NCBI RefSeq assembly: GCF_026427595.1
Contig: NZ_CP101527.1
Coordinates: 2,389,501 to 2,453,500 of the forward strand
Origin: Alkalimarinus sediminis
Lineage (GTDB): Bacteria > Pseudomonadota > Gammaproteobacteria > Pseudomonadales > Oleiphilaceae
DNA: 64,000 nucleotides
Direction of reading: 5' to 3'
Shown here: in pieces, positions 37,584-46,597 of the stretch
Layout: every line of letters starts with the position of its first letter
Numbering within the stretch: the stretch's first letter is position 1
The notes under the pieces: generated by a model
What the model saw: the letters and a program-made list of their open reading frames with translations, nothing else
What the model was told of the DNA's origin: nothing
Databases searched by the model: none
Translations under genes and position numbers: made by a program

Positions 37584-39830
37584 ATGAACAACCAATCTGG
37601 CATTAGTTATATTAAAGATCATAAAATGTCGGGGTTAGCACACAACATTCATAAGGATATGAAGACTATTCAAACAGATGCTATCTCCTCCCTGATGGAA
37701 CTGCTTCAAAGCATGTTCGACGGTATTGACGACTCTTTTTTCGAGCTAGCTAACGGTGCTCGTAGCAATAACGAGCAGAACCGTTTCTTCGAGGCTATGA
37801 GAGAGATTCGTATACAGCGAAAGGGAATCGAGAACCACTTCCAACTCGCGATTTCAAATTTCTTCAAAACACCTCCACGGTTGAAGCAAGCAGACACATC
37901 CGACTCGCTAGAAGATATAAATGCCGACACCCTCTCGCTAGTGCAGGAAGATGCACTTGAAGAAGATGTTGCTACCAATACGATGATCACCAAAGCGCGT
38001 GCAAACTTCCAGGGCCAACTGCTCCAGATTCAAACTCGCATGACATCAATCTATAGCCCAGGTAGCAAGGACGAGATTGCCAACCCCTTAGACCCTGAGC
38101 TGATCTGTAGCGCATTCACCCAATCATGCATTAATCTAGAGATCAATATTCGAGAAAAACTGATTGTTTATAAGCAGTTCGATCGCTTCGTTATGTCCAA
38201 CTTAGGCGACATTTACGATCGCACCAATAAACAGTTGATAGATGCAGGCGTTTTACCGAACTTAAAACACCACGGCAAGAAAGGGCGAACATCTGCAAAA
38301 AGCAGCAACTCTTCCGCCTCACCTATAGAGAGCCAAGATAGCAGCGGGTACTCAGATAGCCTTGATCAAGCAGCCAATGGAATTGAGATATTCGCTCAGA
38401 TCCAGTCACTTCTGGCCAATGTTCGCCAACAAACAGGTACTGGATATTCGGCCCCCAACAGTGGAAACGTTCGTTTTGTTGCCGACAGCGACCTTATGAA
38501 CATGCTGTCGACCTTACAAGAGCAGATTCCGCAACAAACACTCGATGACAATACCCCTACCGTCATCAATATTCGAGACGCACTCACCTCGCTGCTCGAA
38601 CAAAAAAATCGCGCTTCGGGCGAAAGCTCTAGCTTAAATCAAGTAGATGAAGACCTGATAAACCTTGTCTCTATGCTATTTGAATTTATTCTTGAAGATT
38701 ACAATCTATCAGCCCCTATACAGGTTCTGATAAGCCGACTGCAGATCCCGATTCTAAAAGTCGTTATTAAAGACAAATCATTTTTTGCAAAAAACAGCCA
38801 CCCTGCCCGAAAACTGCTAAATGCATTAGCTAAAGCAGGTATAGGTTGGAACGATGCTTCAGAGAAACAAAGAGATAAGCTTTACGAGCAGATTCATACC
38901 ATAGTTCATACCGTACTCGATGAATTTAATGGGGATGTGGCGATTTTCGATACACTGTATCAACGGTTCTCGGCGTTTATCGACAAAGAAGAACATAAAG
39001 CCAAAATAGTTGAACAAAGAACAAAAGAGTCTGAAGAAGGCCGAATTAAGTCAAATAAAGCCCAACAGACAGTAGAAGAAATCATTAAGACAAAACTCGC
39101 GTCCGTTGACATCCCAACAACGGCTAAAGAGACCATTCAAAATGGTTGGAGCCGAGTGATGTTCTTGGCCTATTTAAAAGATGATACAGAGCATCGCTGG
39201 CAGCAAACGACCGACACTCTCGAACAGCTGATCTGGTGTTTAATGCCCCACTCAGAGGATAAAGACAGACAACGCTGGGTTCGTACAGTTCCAGGTTTAC
39301 TGAAAGAGGTAAAAGCAGGCCTACAAGAGGTCTCTTATAACTCAGCTCGCCTAGATCAGACAATGGCAGATATGAAAAAGGCACTCACAGATGCCTTTAA
39401 GCAACAATCAGTCAGCGCTGCAGCTAAAAGCGAGCCTGAACATATCAGTGATACAGCAGCAGAGGCCTCGCAAGAGACCTTCTCAACCACGGAAAAGACA
39501 GCCATTCAGAAACAGAAAGAGATCGAAGATGCAGCTATCGCAGAACATATGCTAAAAGTTGACGCTATCGATACTGGCAGCTGGATTGAGTTCTCATTAG
39601 TTAATGGCAGTAAGTTTCGTTGTAAGCTATCCACCAAAATCGATGAGGCTGACTGCCTGATATTTGTCAATAGAATGGGACTGAAAGTCGTCGAGAAAAC
39701 TCGACGAGAACTTGCACATGAAATGAGAAGAGGGCGAGTCAAAGTATTGGAGCAAGGCCTTCTGGTTGACCGGGCAATGAACTCTGTCATGGGAAACCTT
39801 AGAAAAATGTCTGGTGCGGCAGCCCACTAA
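37584..39830 (+). CDS. DUF1631 family protein with possible C-terminal PilZ-like domain
   Basis: A large soluble protein of 748 residues with no signal peptide or membrane segment, mostly helical and charged. The overall pattern (FFELANGARSNNEQNRFFEAMREIR at about 50-74, long helical middle, VLISRLQIPILKVVIKDKSFFAKNSHPARKLLN at about 390) matches the DUF1631 family of gammaproteobacteria. The last 90 residues (IDTGSWIEFSLVNGSKFRCKLSTKI ... FVNRMGLKVVEKTRRELAHEMRRGRVKVL) resemble the beta-barrel of PilZ domains in shape, although the RxxxR and DxSxxG ligand motifs are not evident. GGGAG lies 6 nt before the ATG. Function is unknown. Confidence 0.78.
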   Translation: MNNQSGISYIKDHKMSGLAHNIHKDMKTIQTDAISSLMELLQSMFDGIDDSFFELANGARSNNEQNRFFEAMREIRIQRKGIENHFQLAISNFFKTPPRLKQADTSDSLEDINADTLSLVQEDALEEDVATNTMITKARANFQGQLLQIQTRMTSIYSPGSKDEIANPLDPELICSAFTQSCINLEINIREKLIVYKQFDRFVMSNLGDIYDRTNKQLIDAGVLPNLKHHGKKGRTSAKSSNSSASPIESQDSSGYSDSLDQAANGIEIFAQIQSLLANVRQQTGTGYSAPNSGNVRFVADSDLMNMLSTLQEQIPQQTLDDNTPTVINIRDALTSLLEQKNRASGESSSLNQVDEDLINLVSMLFEFILEDYNLSAPIQVLISRLQIPILKVVIKDKSFFAKNSHPARKLLNALAKAGIGWNDASEKQRDKLYEQIHTIVHTVLDEFNGDVAIFDTLYQRFSAFIDKEEHKAKIVEQRTKESEEGRIKSNKAQQTVEEIIKTKLASVDIPTTAKETIQNGWSRVMFLAYLKDDTEHRWQQTTDTLEQLIWCLMPHSEDKDRQRWVRTVPGLLKEVKAGLQEVSYNSARLDQTMADMKKALTDAFKQQSVSAAAKSEPEHISDTAAEASQETFSTTEKTAIQKQKEIEDAAIAEHMLKVDAIDTGSWIEFSLVNGSKFRCKLSTKIDEADCLIFVNRMGLKVVEKTRRELAHEMRRGRVKVLEQGLLVDRAMNSVMGNLRKMSGAAAH

Positions 39831-39890
39831 TTCTAATAGAGAGTCGACTTAAGAGAGTTTACACAATCAACCGTTGTAAACTTCTCTTGC

Positions 39891-40754
39891 ATGCTGTTTA
39901 TGCAAAAATTTAATAGCTCTTCACCCTATAGAACCTTACTTGCTATATCATTTGCTATCCTGTTTCACACGATCTTAGCCATCTCTCTCTTTCAGATATT
40001 ACCCAAAATTGAAACAGAAAAGACTGTCTCTATTCAGTTAACCATTTCCTCACAGGCCAGCAGCTCAGCTATACAGACTAGAGCGAATAATGCTGCAAAT
40101 AAACCAGAAGAGAGCGCCGAAGAAATACTCAATAAAGAAAAAGTACAAAACGCATCTAAAGAAGTTATCACGAGTACCGGCGAGAGTCTTTTTAGTGACC
40201 ACTCCTCAACACAACAAGCAGAAAAAACCGATCAAAAAACCACCCCAGACCAATCAACGGTCTCTGTTAAACAAGAAAATATTTTCATTCCGAAGATCAA
40301 AACAGACCTACCAGACGTAAGAAGAGATATAGCCATTTCAAGCAAGAGCCAGGCTGCGTCCAAGTCATTTACCGAAATTTCCAGTTTGTTCCAACAACAA
40401 GAATCTGAAACCGAGGTTGTACAGACCTCAAGCGACCCTGAGCGCGAAAAGATTTCAGCTTATGAGGAGGCGCTCCGCAAGAAGCTTACTCAAGCCCAAT
40501 ACCAAGATAAACTTTATCCAATTATCAGTAAACTGAGCGAGAGCAAGCTAGTATCGTTGGAGCTCGTTATTTTTCCAAACGGTTCAATTAGAAATGTTTT
40601 GATTAAAAAATCGAGCAATGACCAAAAATTAGACCAAGCTGTTAGAAGAATTGCTCTCGAGGCGAGCCCTTACCCAGAGCCACCAAAAGAAGACAGGTCA
40701 TTTGGGTACAAGTACAATATAACCATTCGATACGAGCCGCCTTCTGCCCGCTAA
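39891..40754 (+). CDS. TonB-like energy transducer
   Basis: A 287-residue protein with one N-terminal membrane anchor (about residues 15-36), a long Ser/Gln/Lys-rich, low-complexity periplasmic linker (about 45-195) and a C-terminal TonB domain (about 205-287: LVSLELVIFPNGSIRNVLIKKSSNDQKLDQAVRRIALEASPYPEPP). The linker is not proline-rich, unlike classical TonB. No exbB/exbD neighbours are present, so its partners are elsewhere. It follows the DUF1631 gene by 60 bp and may be cotranscribed. A terminator shared with grxD lies 40 bp downstream. Confidence 0.88.
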   Translation: MLFMQKFNSSSPYRTLLAISFAILFHTILAISLFQILPKIETEKTVSIQLTISSQASSSAIQTRANNAANKPEESAEEILNKEKVQNASKEVITSTGESLFSDHSSTQQAEKTDQKTTPDQSTVSVKQENIFIPKIKTDLPDVRRDIAISSKSQAASKSFTEISSLFQQQESETEVVQTSSDPEREKISAYEEALRKKLTQAQYQDKLYPIISKLSESKLVSLELVIFPNGSIRNVLIKKSSNDQKLDQAVRRIALEASPYPEPPKEDRSFGYKYNITIRYEPPSAR

Positions 40755-40793
40755 TATGATGAGCGAAAAAACCATGCACACGGATTCTAACGC

Positions 40794-40827
40794 AAAAAAA
40801 ACCACGCAGCATGGCGTGGTTTTTTTT
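40794..40827. terminator. Bidirectional terminator between tonB-like and grxD
   Basis: ccacgc and gcgtgg, extended by A/T pairs on both sides (seven A before, eight T after), form a stem with a 6-nt loop. Each strand ends in a T run, as expected between convergent genes. Confidence 0.9.
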
Positions 40828-40842
40828 GGTACTACAAGCTAA

Positions 40843-41175
40843 TTAGCTCTCAGAAGCTGATTCAGCTGCAGCTTTTTTCACTAACTCTTTTAGCTCGCCG
40901 CTTTCGTACATTTCTAGCACGATATCACAACCGCCAATTAACTCACCTTTAATATACAACTGAGGGAAAGTTGGCCAGTTTGAATAGACTTTTAGGTTTT
41001 CCCTAACGTCTGAGTTTTCTAGAATGTTCACATACGCAAAACGCTCACCGCACGCCATCAAAGACTGAACAGTCTTTGCAGAAAACCCACATTGAGGCGC
41101 CTGCGGAGTACCCTTCATGTATAGCAGAATATCATTACCTTCAATCTGCTCTTTAATCGTATCCATTATATCCAT
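40843..41175 (-). CDS. grxD: Monothiol glutaredoxin GrxD
   Basis: A 110-residue monothiol glutaredoxin with the CGFS active site at residues 29-32 (PQCGFSAKTV), the WPTFPQLYIKGELIGGCDI glutathione-binding segment and a short Glu/Ala-rich tail. These proteins carry and deliver [2Fe-2S] clusters together with BolA partners. AGGTGT lies upstream; the ATG at codon 4 is an alternative start. It is monocistronic. Confidence 0.96.
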   Translation of the reverse strand: MDIMDTIKEQIEGNDILLYMKGTPQAPQCGFSAKTVQSLMACGERFAYVNILENSDVRENLKVYSNWPTFPQLYIKGELIGGCDIVLEMYESGELKELVKKAAAESASES

Positions 41176-41286
41176 AGGTACACCTCCAAATCAGGAAAAC
41201 AACACATTTTAATAAACACCGATAAATATCTGAGGAGCATTCTACTCCTTTTTTCTATATCCGACTATAATGCTCGACTATTATCT

Positions 41287-42828
41287 TTAATTGCACTTAC
41301 CCCAACCACCGCCCCCTGGCGTTCTAATCTCAACCGTATCACCGGACGACACCTTAAAACTTGTCTTATCTGCGACAACCTTGTTGTTGAATAAATTAAC
41401 GCCAACCAAGCCACCCTGACCACCATTAGCCCCCCAGGGCCCACTCAACCTTCTCTCAGTCAATAACGTTACGATTGCAGAGTCTTTAAAGCGGAAGTGC
41501 TTAGCCACACCATCGCCGCCAGTCCAAATGCCTTTACCACCACTTGACCTGCGTAACTCATACTTTTCAACACATAAAGGATAATGCATTTCCAAGCTCT
41601 CAATAGGCGTGTTCAAAGTATTGGTCATATGTGACTGAACTGCAGAGAGCCCTGCCCGGCCGTTTGAGGCGCCACAACCTCCAGCAATTGTTTCATAATA
41701 GTCCCAGCGACCTGCACGATGAGACATACCCATTGCTATATTATTCATCGTCCCCTGACTTGCTGCGGGGATTCGTTCAGGGATAGCCTTGGACAAAGCA
41801 CCCAAAATAACATCAACGACACGGGTGCTAGTCTCAACATTGCCTGCCGCAACAGCAGCAGGATAGCAGGCATTCACTAACGACCCTTCGGGCGCCATCA
41901 TCTTAATAAAATCAAATGCCCCAGCACAGGCTGGCGTTTGCTCAGGCATTAAGCATCGAAAGACATAATACACAGCCGCAGCTGTCACGCTAATCGGGCA
42001 GTTGATATTACCTTTAACTTGCGGAGACGTGCCTGAGAAGTCCAAGTTGACTTCGCCTGCTCTGACATCTAAGCTCAAACCAATGCTAATAGCACCTTGT
42101 CCAAACCCATCGGAGTCCATCACATCCTGAAACGAGTAGCGCCCCTCAGGTATTGTTGCGAGTGCCGAATGAGAGAGTCGACGGGCGTACTCATTAAGCT
42201 CGTCAACACCTTGCAGAAACATCTCTACCGACATATCTTTAATCAGCAGAGAGAGTCGATTAACCCCTGCGCGATTAGCACTTACCTGAGCCTGAAAGTC
42301 CCCTAAAAAGTCACCCTCTTGTTGCCCGGTATCAAACGCTAGCGATCTCCAGACTGCCTCATTGTCAATGCCCTTCTTAATCAGCAGCTGAGGTTTTATC
42401 AGAACACCCTCCTCATCTAACTTGGATGATACCGGCATAGAACCTGGAGTTGTTGCCCCTATGTTGGCATGATGCGCTCGATTCACAACAAATGCGACTA
42501 ACTCACCCGTTATGAAAACCGGCGCTATAACCGTGACATCTGGCAGGTGAGTCCCCCCCATAAACGGGTCATTCATCACCATCATATCGCCTTCAGACCA
42601 CTCTTGTCGGCCCACAACCCCTTTCATAGCATATGCCATACTACCAAGGTGAACTGGAACATGTGCGGCCTGTGCGCATAACTTTCCATCTGCATCAAAT
42701 ACCGCACACGAGAAGTCCAACCTATCTTTTATGTTAGGTGAGAATGCTGAACGCTTAAGGGTGACCCCCATCTCATCACAGACAGCCTCTAAACGGCTGT
42801 TAAAAACATTTAGTTCAATTGCATTCAT
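41287..42828 (-). CDS. Hydantoinase B / oxoprolinase family protein (HyuB-like)
   Basis: A 513-residue protein of the HyuB family: VFNSRLEAVCDEMGVTLKRSAFSPNIKDRLDFSCAVFDADG at the start, GSMAYAMKGVV, FMGGTHLPDVTVIAPVF, VNRAHHANIGATTPGSMP and a C-terminal RTPGGGGWG. HyuB is normally the partner of HyuA in N-methylhydantoinase, 5-oxoprolinase or acetone carboxylase-like enzymes that use ATP. Here no hyuA is adjacent: grxD lies on one side and divergent argD on the other. The substrate cannot be told from the sequence. Confidence 0.9.
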   Translation of the reverse strand: MNAIELNVFNSRLEAVCDEMGVTLKRSAFSPNIKDRLDFSCAVFDADGKLCAQAAHVPVHLGSMAYAMKGVVGRQEWSEGDMMVMNDPFMGGTHLPDVTVIAPVFITGELVAFVVNRAHHANIGATTPGSMPVSSKLDEEGVLIKPQLLIKKGIDNEAVWRSLAFDTGQQEGDFLGDFQAQVSANRAGVNRLSLLIKDMSVEMFLQGVDELNEYARRLSHSALATIPEGRYSFQDVMDSDGFGQGAISIGLSLDVRAGEVNLDFSGTSPQVKGNINCPISVTAAAVYYVFRCLMPEQTPACAGAFDFIKMMAPEGSLVNACYPAAVAAGNVETSTRVVDVILGALSKAIPERIPAASQGTMNNIAMGMSHRAGRWDYYETIAGGCGASNGRAGLSAVQSHMTNTLNTPIESLEMHYPLCVEKYELRRSSGGKGIWTGGDGVAKHFRFKDSAIVTLLTERRLSGPWGANGGQGGLVGVNLFNNKVVADKTSFKVSSGDTVEIRTPGGGGWGKCN

Positions 42829-43032
42829 TTTGCACCTAACAAAAGTCGGTCAAGTTTGAGGGACATCAGTGGCCTAAACGCTAAAATAATACTCAAAACA
42901 GCACACCGCCTACCTATTTTAATGATATATAGAAAAAACCCTAGTCTCTTGCGCATATAACACAGTCTCTTTGGCACCCAACGGCTGAGTTATTGCCAAC
43001 AACCTAAAATATAGATATTATTAATCGTCGTT
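42829..43032. other. Intergenic region hyuB-argD, upstream of an orphan terminator
   Basis: Divergent promoter region of hyuB-like and argD. It also holds the sequence that would be transcribed before the terminator at 43033-43055. I see no recognisable ArgR box or open frame. Confidence 0.4.
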
Positions 43033-43055
43033 AAGGCAGCTGTTGCTGCCTTTTT
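43033..43055 (+). terminator. Orphan intrinsic terminator 40 bp before argD
   Basis: aaggcagc and gctgcctt form an 8-bp stem with a 4-nt loop (tgtt), followed by TTTTT. There is no plus-strand gene between 40754 and here, so it either ends a small RNA or acts within the argD leader. Confidence 0.75.
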
Positions 43056-43093
43056 GCGTTTGTAGGTCCACCTAAATCTGGAACTGTGTAGTT

Positions 43094-44290
43094 ATGGCCG
43101 AACAACCTTTAATGAATACCTATGGTCGCCTTCCTATAGCCTTTGAGCATGGAGAAGGCTGCTGGTTATATGATACTAACGGCAATAAGTATTTTGACAC
43201 TTTCACGGGCATCGCTGTATGCGGATTAGGGCACGCCCACCCAGCCGTTACTCGCGCAATCAAAGACCAGTCAGGCAGACTCGTTCACTGCTCTAATTTA
43301 TACCACTCCCCTATTCAGACTAAGCTGGCTGAAGAGCTATGCAATATTTCCGGGATGGATAACGTATTCTTTTCCAACTCAGGAGCAGAAGCGAACGAAG
43401 CAGCCATCAAAATTGCACGACTGTTTGGTCATCAGAAGAACATTAAAACACCATCTATTATTGTGATGGAAAACGCTTTTCATGGGCGAACCATGGCAAC
43501 ACTGACCGCTACTGGAAACCGAAAAGTACAGGCTGGTTTTGAACCCTTGGTAAGCGGTTTTGTCCGTGTTCCATTTAATGATATCCAAGCAATAGAGAAC
43601 GTAGCTAAGTCCAATCCCAATATAGTTGCGGTAATGCTCGAGCCCATACAGGGCGAAGGCGGCCTTTCAATAGCCGACGCCCAATATATGGCCTCACTAC
43701 GTAAAATTTGTGACACCAAAAACTGGTTGATGATCTTAGACGAAGTGCAAACAGGTAATGGCCGAACAGGCTCTTACTTTGCTTACAGTGGCTACAATAT
43801 TCAACCTGATATTGTAACCACTGCTAAAGGGCTTGGTAACGGATTTCCAATTGGAGCATGTCTTGCAAAAGGTGCCGCAGCGGAAGTATTTGCCCCCGGC
43901 AATCACGGTTCAACCTTTGGCGGAAACCCGCTGGGTTGCGCTGCCGCTCTAGCGGTCATTAACCAAATCAAGCAAGATAATCTAACTCAGCGAGCTACAG
44001 AGCTTGGCGACACCATACTAAAGATCTTAAATGACAATCTAGGCAGTGCCGACTATGTTCGCGCAATTCGCGGCAAAGGGCTTATGATCGGTATCGAAAT
44101 GAACGAACCATGCCCTGAGTTACTCCCCTTGGCCAAAGCAGCAGGAATATTGCTCAATATCACGTCAGAAAAGGTTATCAGGCTGTTACCCGCACTGACA
44201 ATGACCGACCAGGAAGCAGTCTTCCTGGCTGACTCCATCGTAAAGCTAGTAAAGCTTTACGCAGCAGATGATAGACAAGCGCCACGTTAA
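43094..44290 (+). CDS. argD: Acetylornithine aminotransferase
   Basis: A class III PLP aminotransferase of 398 residues that converts N-acetylglutamate semialdehyde to N-acetylornithine in arginine synthesis. Visible motifs are FDTFTGIAVCGLGHAHP, SNSGAEANEAAIKIAR, MLEPIQGEGG, LDEVQTGNGRTG and the PLP-lysine segment TTAKGLGNGFPIGA. Some members also act as succinyldiaminopimelate aminotransferase. argF follows 26 bp later, supporting the arginine role. Confidence 0.95.
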   Translation: MAEQPLMNTYGRLPIAFEHGEGCWLYDTNGNKYFDTFTGIAVCGLGHAHPAVTRAIKDQSGRLVHCSNLYHSPIQTKLAEELCNISGMDNVFFSNSGAEANEAAIKIARLFGHQKNIKTPSIIVMENAFHGRTMATLTATGNRKVQAGFEPLVSGFVRVPFNDIQAIENVAKSNPNIVAVMLEPIQGEGGLSIADAQYMASLRKICDTKNWLMILDEVQTGNGRTGSYFAYSGYNIQPDIVTTAKGLGNGFPIGACLAKGAAAEVFAPGNHGSTFGGNPLGCAAALAVINQIKQDNLTQRATELGDTILKILNDNLGSADYVRAIRGKGLMIGIEMNEPCPELLPLAKAAGILLNITSEKVIRLLPALTMTDQEAVFLADSIVKLVKLYAADDRQAPR

Positions 44291-44316
44291 TCGCATACTA
44301 ATTTGGAAACGAAACC

Positions 44317-45225
44317 ATGGCTTTGAGACATTTTTTAACTTTACTTGATTTGACTCCAGACGAACTCAAAAAGCTGACATTGCGAGCCATCGAGATAAAA
44401 AATGAACATAAATTAGGGAAGATTTACGAGCCGCTTAAAAATCGAGTGCTCGGCATGATTTTCGAGAAGTCTTCAACCAGAACTCGAGTCTCTTTTGAGT
44501 CAGGCATGGCTCAGTTTGGTGGTAGCTCCATTTTCCTCTCTCCTAGAGATACCCAACTAGGCCGAGGCGAACCCATCGAAGATAGCGCCCGCGTACTATC
44601 TCGCATGGTCGACGCAGTCATGATCCGAACATTTGAGCATGAGAAGGTTGTGCGTTTCGCAGAATACTCGGAAGTACCTATCATCAACGCTCTAACTGAT
44701 GACTTCCACCCCTGCCAATTGCTAGCCGATATGCAAACTTACCATGAACATCGTGGATCTATTGAAGGCAAGCGAGTTACATGGGTTGGTGACGGCAACA
44801 ATATGTGCAACTCATACATCAATGCAGCACGACAGTATAACTTTGAGCTCGTAGTAGCGTCACCTGATGGCTATGACCCAAGCAAAGCGCTTATGGAGAG
44901 CAATAGCGACCGAGTTGAGATTATTCGTGACCCCAAGGCAGCAGTTAAAGGCTCTGACCTTATCGTGACTGATGTGTGGGCATCAATGGGGCAGGAAGAA
45001 GAACAGAACGCAAGAGCCGCTGTATTCAAAGACTATCAGGTAACACCAGAGTTAATGTCTTACGCTAACAGTGATGCACTCTTTATGCACTGTCTACCCG
45101 CCCACCGAGGCGAAGAAGTTAGCGCAAGTATGATGGATCATAGTAGCTCTGTCGTATGGGATGAAGCTGAAAACAGGTTGCACGCTCAAAAAGCATTGTT
45201 AGAGTTTCTTCTCTGCAACAGCTAG
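44317..45225 (+). CDS. argF: Ornithine carbamoyltransferase
   Basis: Makes citrulline from ornithine and carbamoyl phosphate. The 302-residue anabolic-type protein has the carbamoyl-phosphate motif [10 protein letters not shown] (STRTR at 53-57), [14 protein letters not shown] and the ornithine-binding [11 protein letters not shown]. Second gene of the argD-argF pair. A weak stem-loop (gcggcat/atgccgc, 45228-45259) lies after it. Confidence 0.97.
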   Translation: MALRHFLTLLDLTPDELKKLTLRAIEIKNEHKLGKIYEPLKNRVLGMIFEKSSTRTRVSFESGMAQFGGSSIFLSPRDTQLGRGEPIEDSARVLSRMVDAVMIRTFEHEKVVRFAEYSEVPIINALTDDFHPCQLLADMQTYHEHRGSIEGKRVTWVGDGNNMCNSYINAARQYNFELVVASPDGYDPSKALMESNSDRVEIIRDPKAAVKGSDLIVTDVWASMGQEEEQNARAAVFKDYQVTPELMSYANSDALFMHCLPAHRGEEVSASMMDHSSSVVWDEAENRLHAQKALLEFLLCNS

Positions 45226-45284
45226 CAGCGGCATCAATATAAAGCGCCGGTTATGCCGCCTATTCATGAAGATAATGATTTCTC

Positions 45285-46355
45285 ATGTCACAACTGCTTA
45301 AAATTAAAGATCTAACCTGCCGCTATGATAACGAAGATATCATAGCGGGGCTTTCACTTACCCTAAATGAAGGTGATATTGGCTGCTTGTTGGGGCCAAG
45401 TGGCTGCGGGAAAAGCACTATTTTACGCGCTATTGCGGGGTTCCATCCCGTCAGTGAGGGGTCAATCTCCCTACAAGACAGCGTGATATCTTCCTCAAGT
45501 AAATCTATCGCACCCGAGAAACGCCCAGTAGGTATGGTGTTTCAAGATTATGCACTGTTCCCTCATATGACCATTGCTCAAAACGTTGGTTACGGGCTAC
45601 ATAAACTGCCTAGCCAAAAGCGTAAGCGTAAAGTTTTAGAAATGCTAGAGCTGGTTAATCTATCCGATTTAGCCAATCGTTATCCCCACGAACTCTCAGG
45701 GGGGCAGCAGCAAAGAGTTTCTCTAGCCAGAGCGATGGCACCTGAGCCTTCATTAATACTATTAGATGAGCCATTCTCGAACCTCGATGTAGAACTTAGA
45801 AAGCGGCTGAGTTTAGATATTCGAGATATTCTCAAATCGCTCAATATGACTGCCATACTCGTCACCCATGATCAACACGAGGCTTTTGCAATGTGTGATC
45901 AAATTGGCGTGATTAAAGATGGTATCATTCAACAGTGGGATAGCCCTTATAACCTCTACCATGAACCTGTAAACCGTTTTGTTGCAAGTTTCGTGGGTCA
46001 GGGGTGCTTCATAAAGGGTACACTAGTGTCTCATGAAAAATTTGATACCGAGCTAGGCATTATAGAAGGAAATAGAGCTTACAATTGGGATAACGGCAGC
46101 CATGTCGATATTCTAGTCAGGCCAGATGATGTCGTATTCGACCCCAACTCTTCTCTAACTTGCCAGATCGTAAGTAAAACCTTTGCCGGTACATCAACAC
46201 TATATCGATTACAGCTTGAATCAGGCGCCATTATTGAAGGACTTTTCCCAAGCCATCAAGATTTATATATAGGCGATCAGATCAATATTAGTTTGGCCGC
46301 AGACCACCTAATTGCATTTCAGTGGTCTGAGCCCTCATCTAAAGTCACACAGTAA
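45285..46355 (+). CDS. ABC transporter ATP-binding protein (iron(III)/FbpC-like, with TOBE domain)
   Basis: A 356-residue ATPase with Walker A (GPSGCGKST, residues 37-45), signature LSGGQQQR, Walker B LILLDEPFSNLD and the H-loop VTHDQHEAF. A C-terminal TOBE-like domain (about 270-350) follows. It is of the FbpC/spermidine-putrescine importer class. No permease or binding protein is next to it; an equivalent ATPase gene follows argF in Pseudomonas. The substrate cannot be told. It begins 59 bp after argF and may be cotranscribed. Confidence 0.92.
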   Translation: MSQLLKIKDLTCRYDNEDIIAGLSLTLNEGDIGCLLGPSGCGKSTILRAIAGFHPVSEGSISLQDSVISSSSKSIAPEKRPVGMVFQDYALFPHMTIAQNVGYGLHKLPSQKRKRKVLEMLELVNLSDLANRYPHELSGGQQQRVSLARAMAPEPSLILLDEPFSNLDVELRKRLSLDIRDILKSLNMTAILVTHDQHEAFAMCDQIGVIKDGIIQQWDSPYNLYHEPVNRFVASFVGQGCFIKGTLVSHEKFDTELGIIEGNRAYNWDNGSHVDILVRPDDVVFDPNSSLTCQIVSKTFAGTSTLYRLQLESGAIIEGLFPSHQDLYIGDQINISLAADHLIAFQWSEPSSKVTQ

Positions 46356-46422
46356 TCATTCTTTATAATACTTCTTGACGGTGTTTAACGCCGTCTCAGT
46401 TGTCCAAAGCTTCAACCTTCTC

Positions 46423-46485
46423 ACCGAGCCAACACCTTACCGAGCCAACACCTTACCGAACCAACACCTACCGAACCAACCATGT
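46423..46485. repeat. Tandem repeat A (15-16 bp, about 4 copies)
   Basis: accgagccaacacctt occurs at 46423-46438 and 46439-46454, then accgaaccaacacct at 46455-46469 and a degraded copy at 46470-46485. Confidence 0.85.
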
Positions 46486-46536
46486 AACCATACTGACGAT
46501 CTAACCATACTGACGATCTAACCATACTGACAATAT
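46486..46536. repeat. Tandem repeat B (17 bp, 3 copies)
   Basis: aaccatactgacgatct at 46486-46502 and 46503-46519, with a third copy differing in its last bases at 46520-46536. Confidence 0.85.
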
Positions 46537-46553
46537 CTACGACCTAGTCATAT

Positions 46554-46597
46554 CAACTACCTGACCCTCTCAACTACCTGACCCTCTCAACTGCATC
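46554..46597. repeat. Tandem repeat C (17 bp), spanning the glpK stop codon
   Basis: caactacctgaccctct is at 46554-46570 and 46571-46587, followed by a partial copy. The second copy contains the glpK stop codon (46574-46576) and last codons, so the first copy is a duplicate of the glpK 3' end. Confidence 0.85.

Noticed and set aside
37706-39827. Several minus-strand frames inside the DUF1631 gene
   Set aside because: They follow codon-position shadows of the plus-strand gene and have no ribosome-binding sites or recognisable domains.
46423-46597. Repeats that could suggest a CRISPR array
   Set aside because: The units are contiguous tandem copies of 16-17 bp with no spacers and no cas genes nearby.
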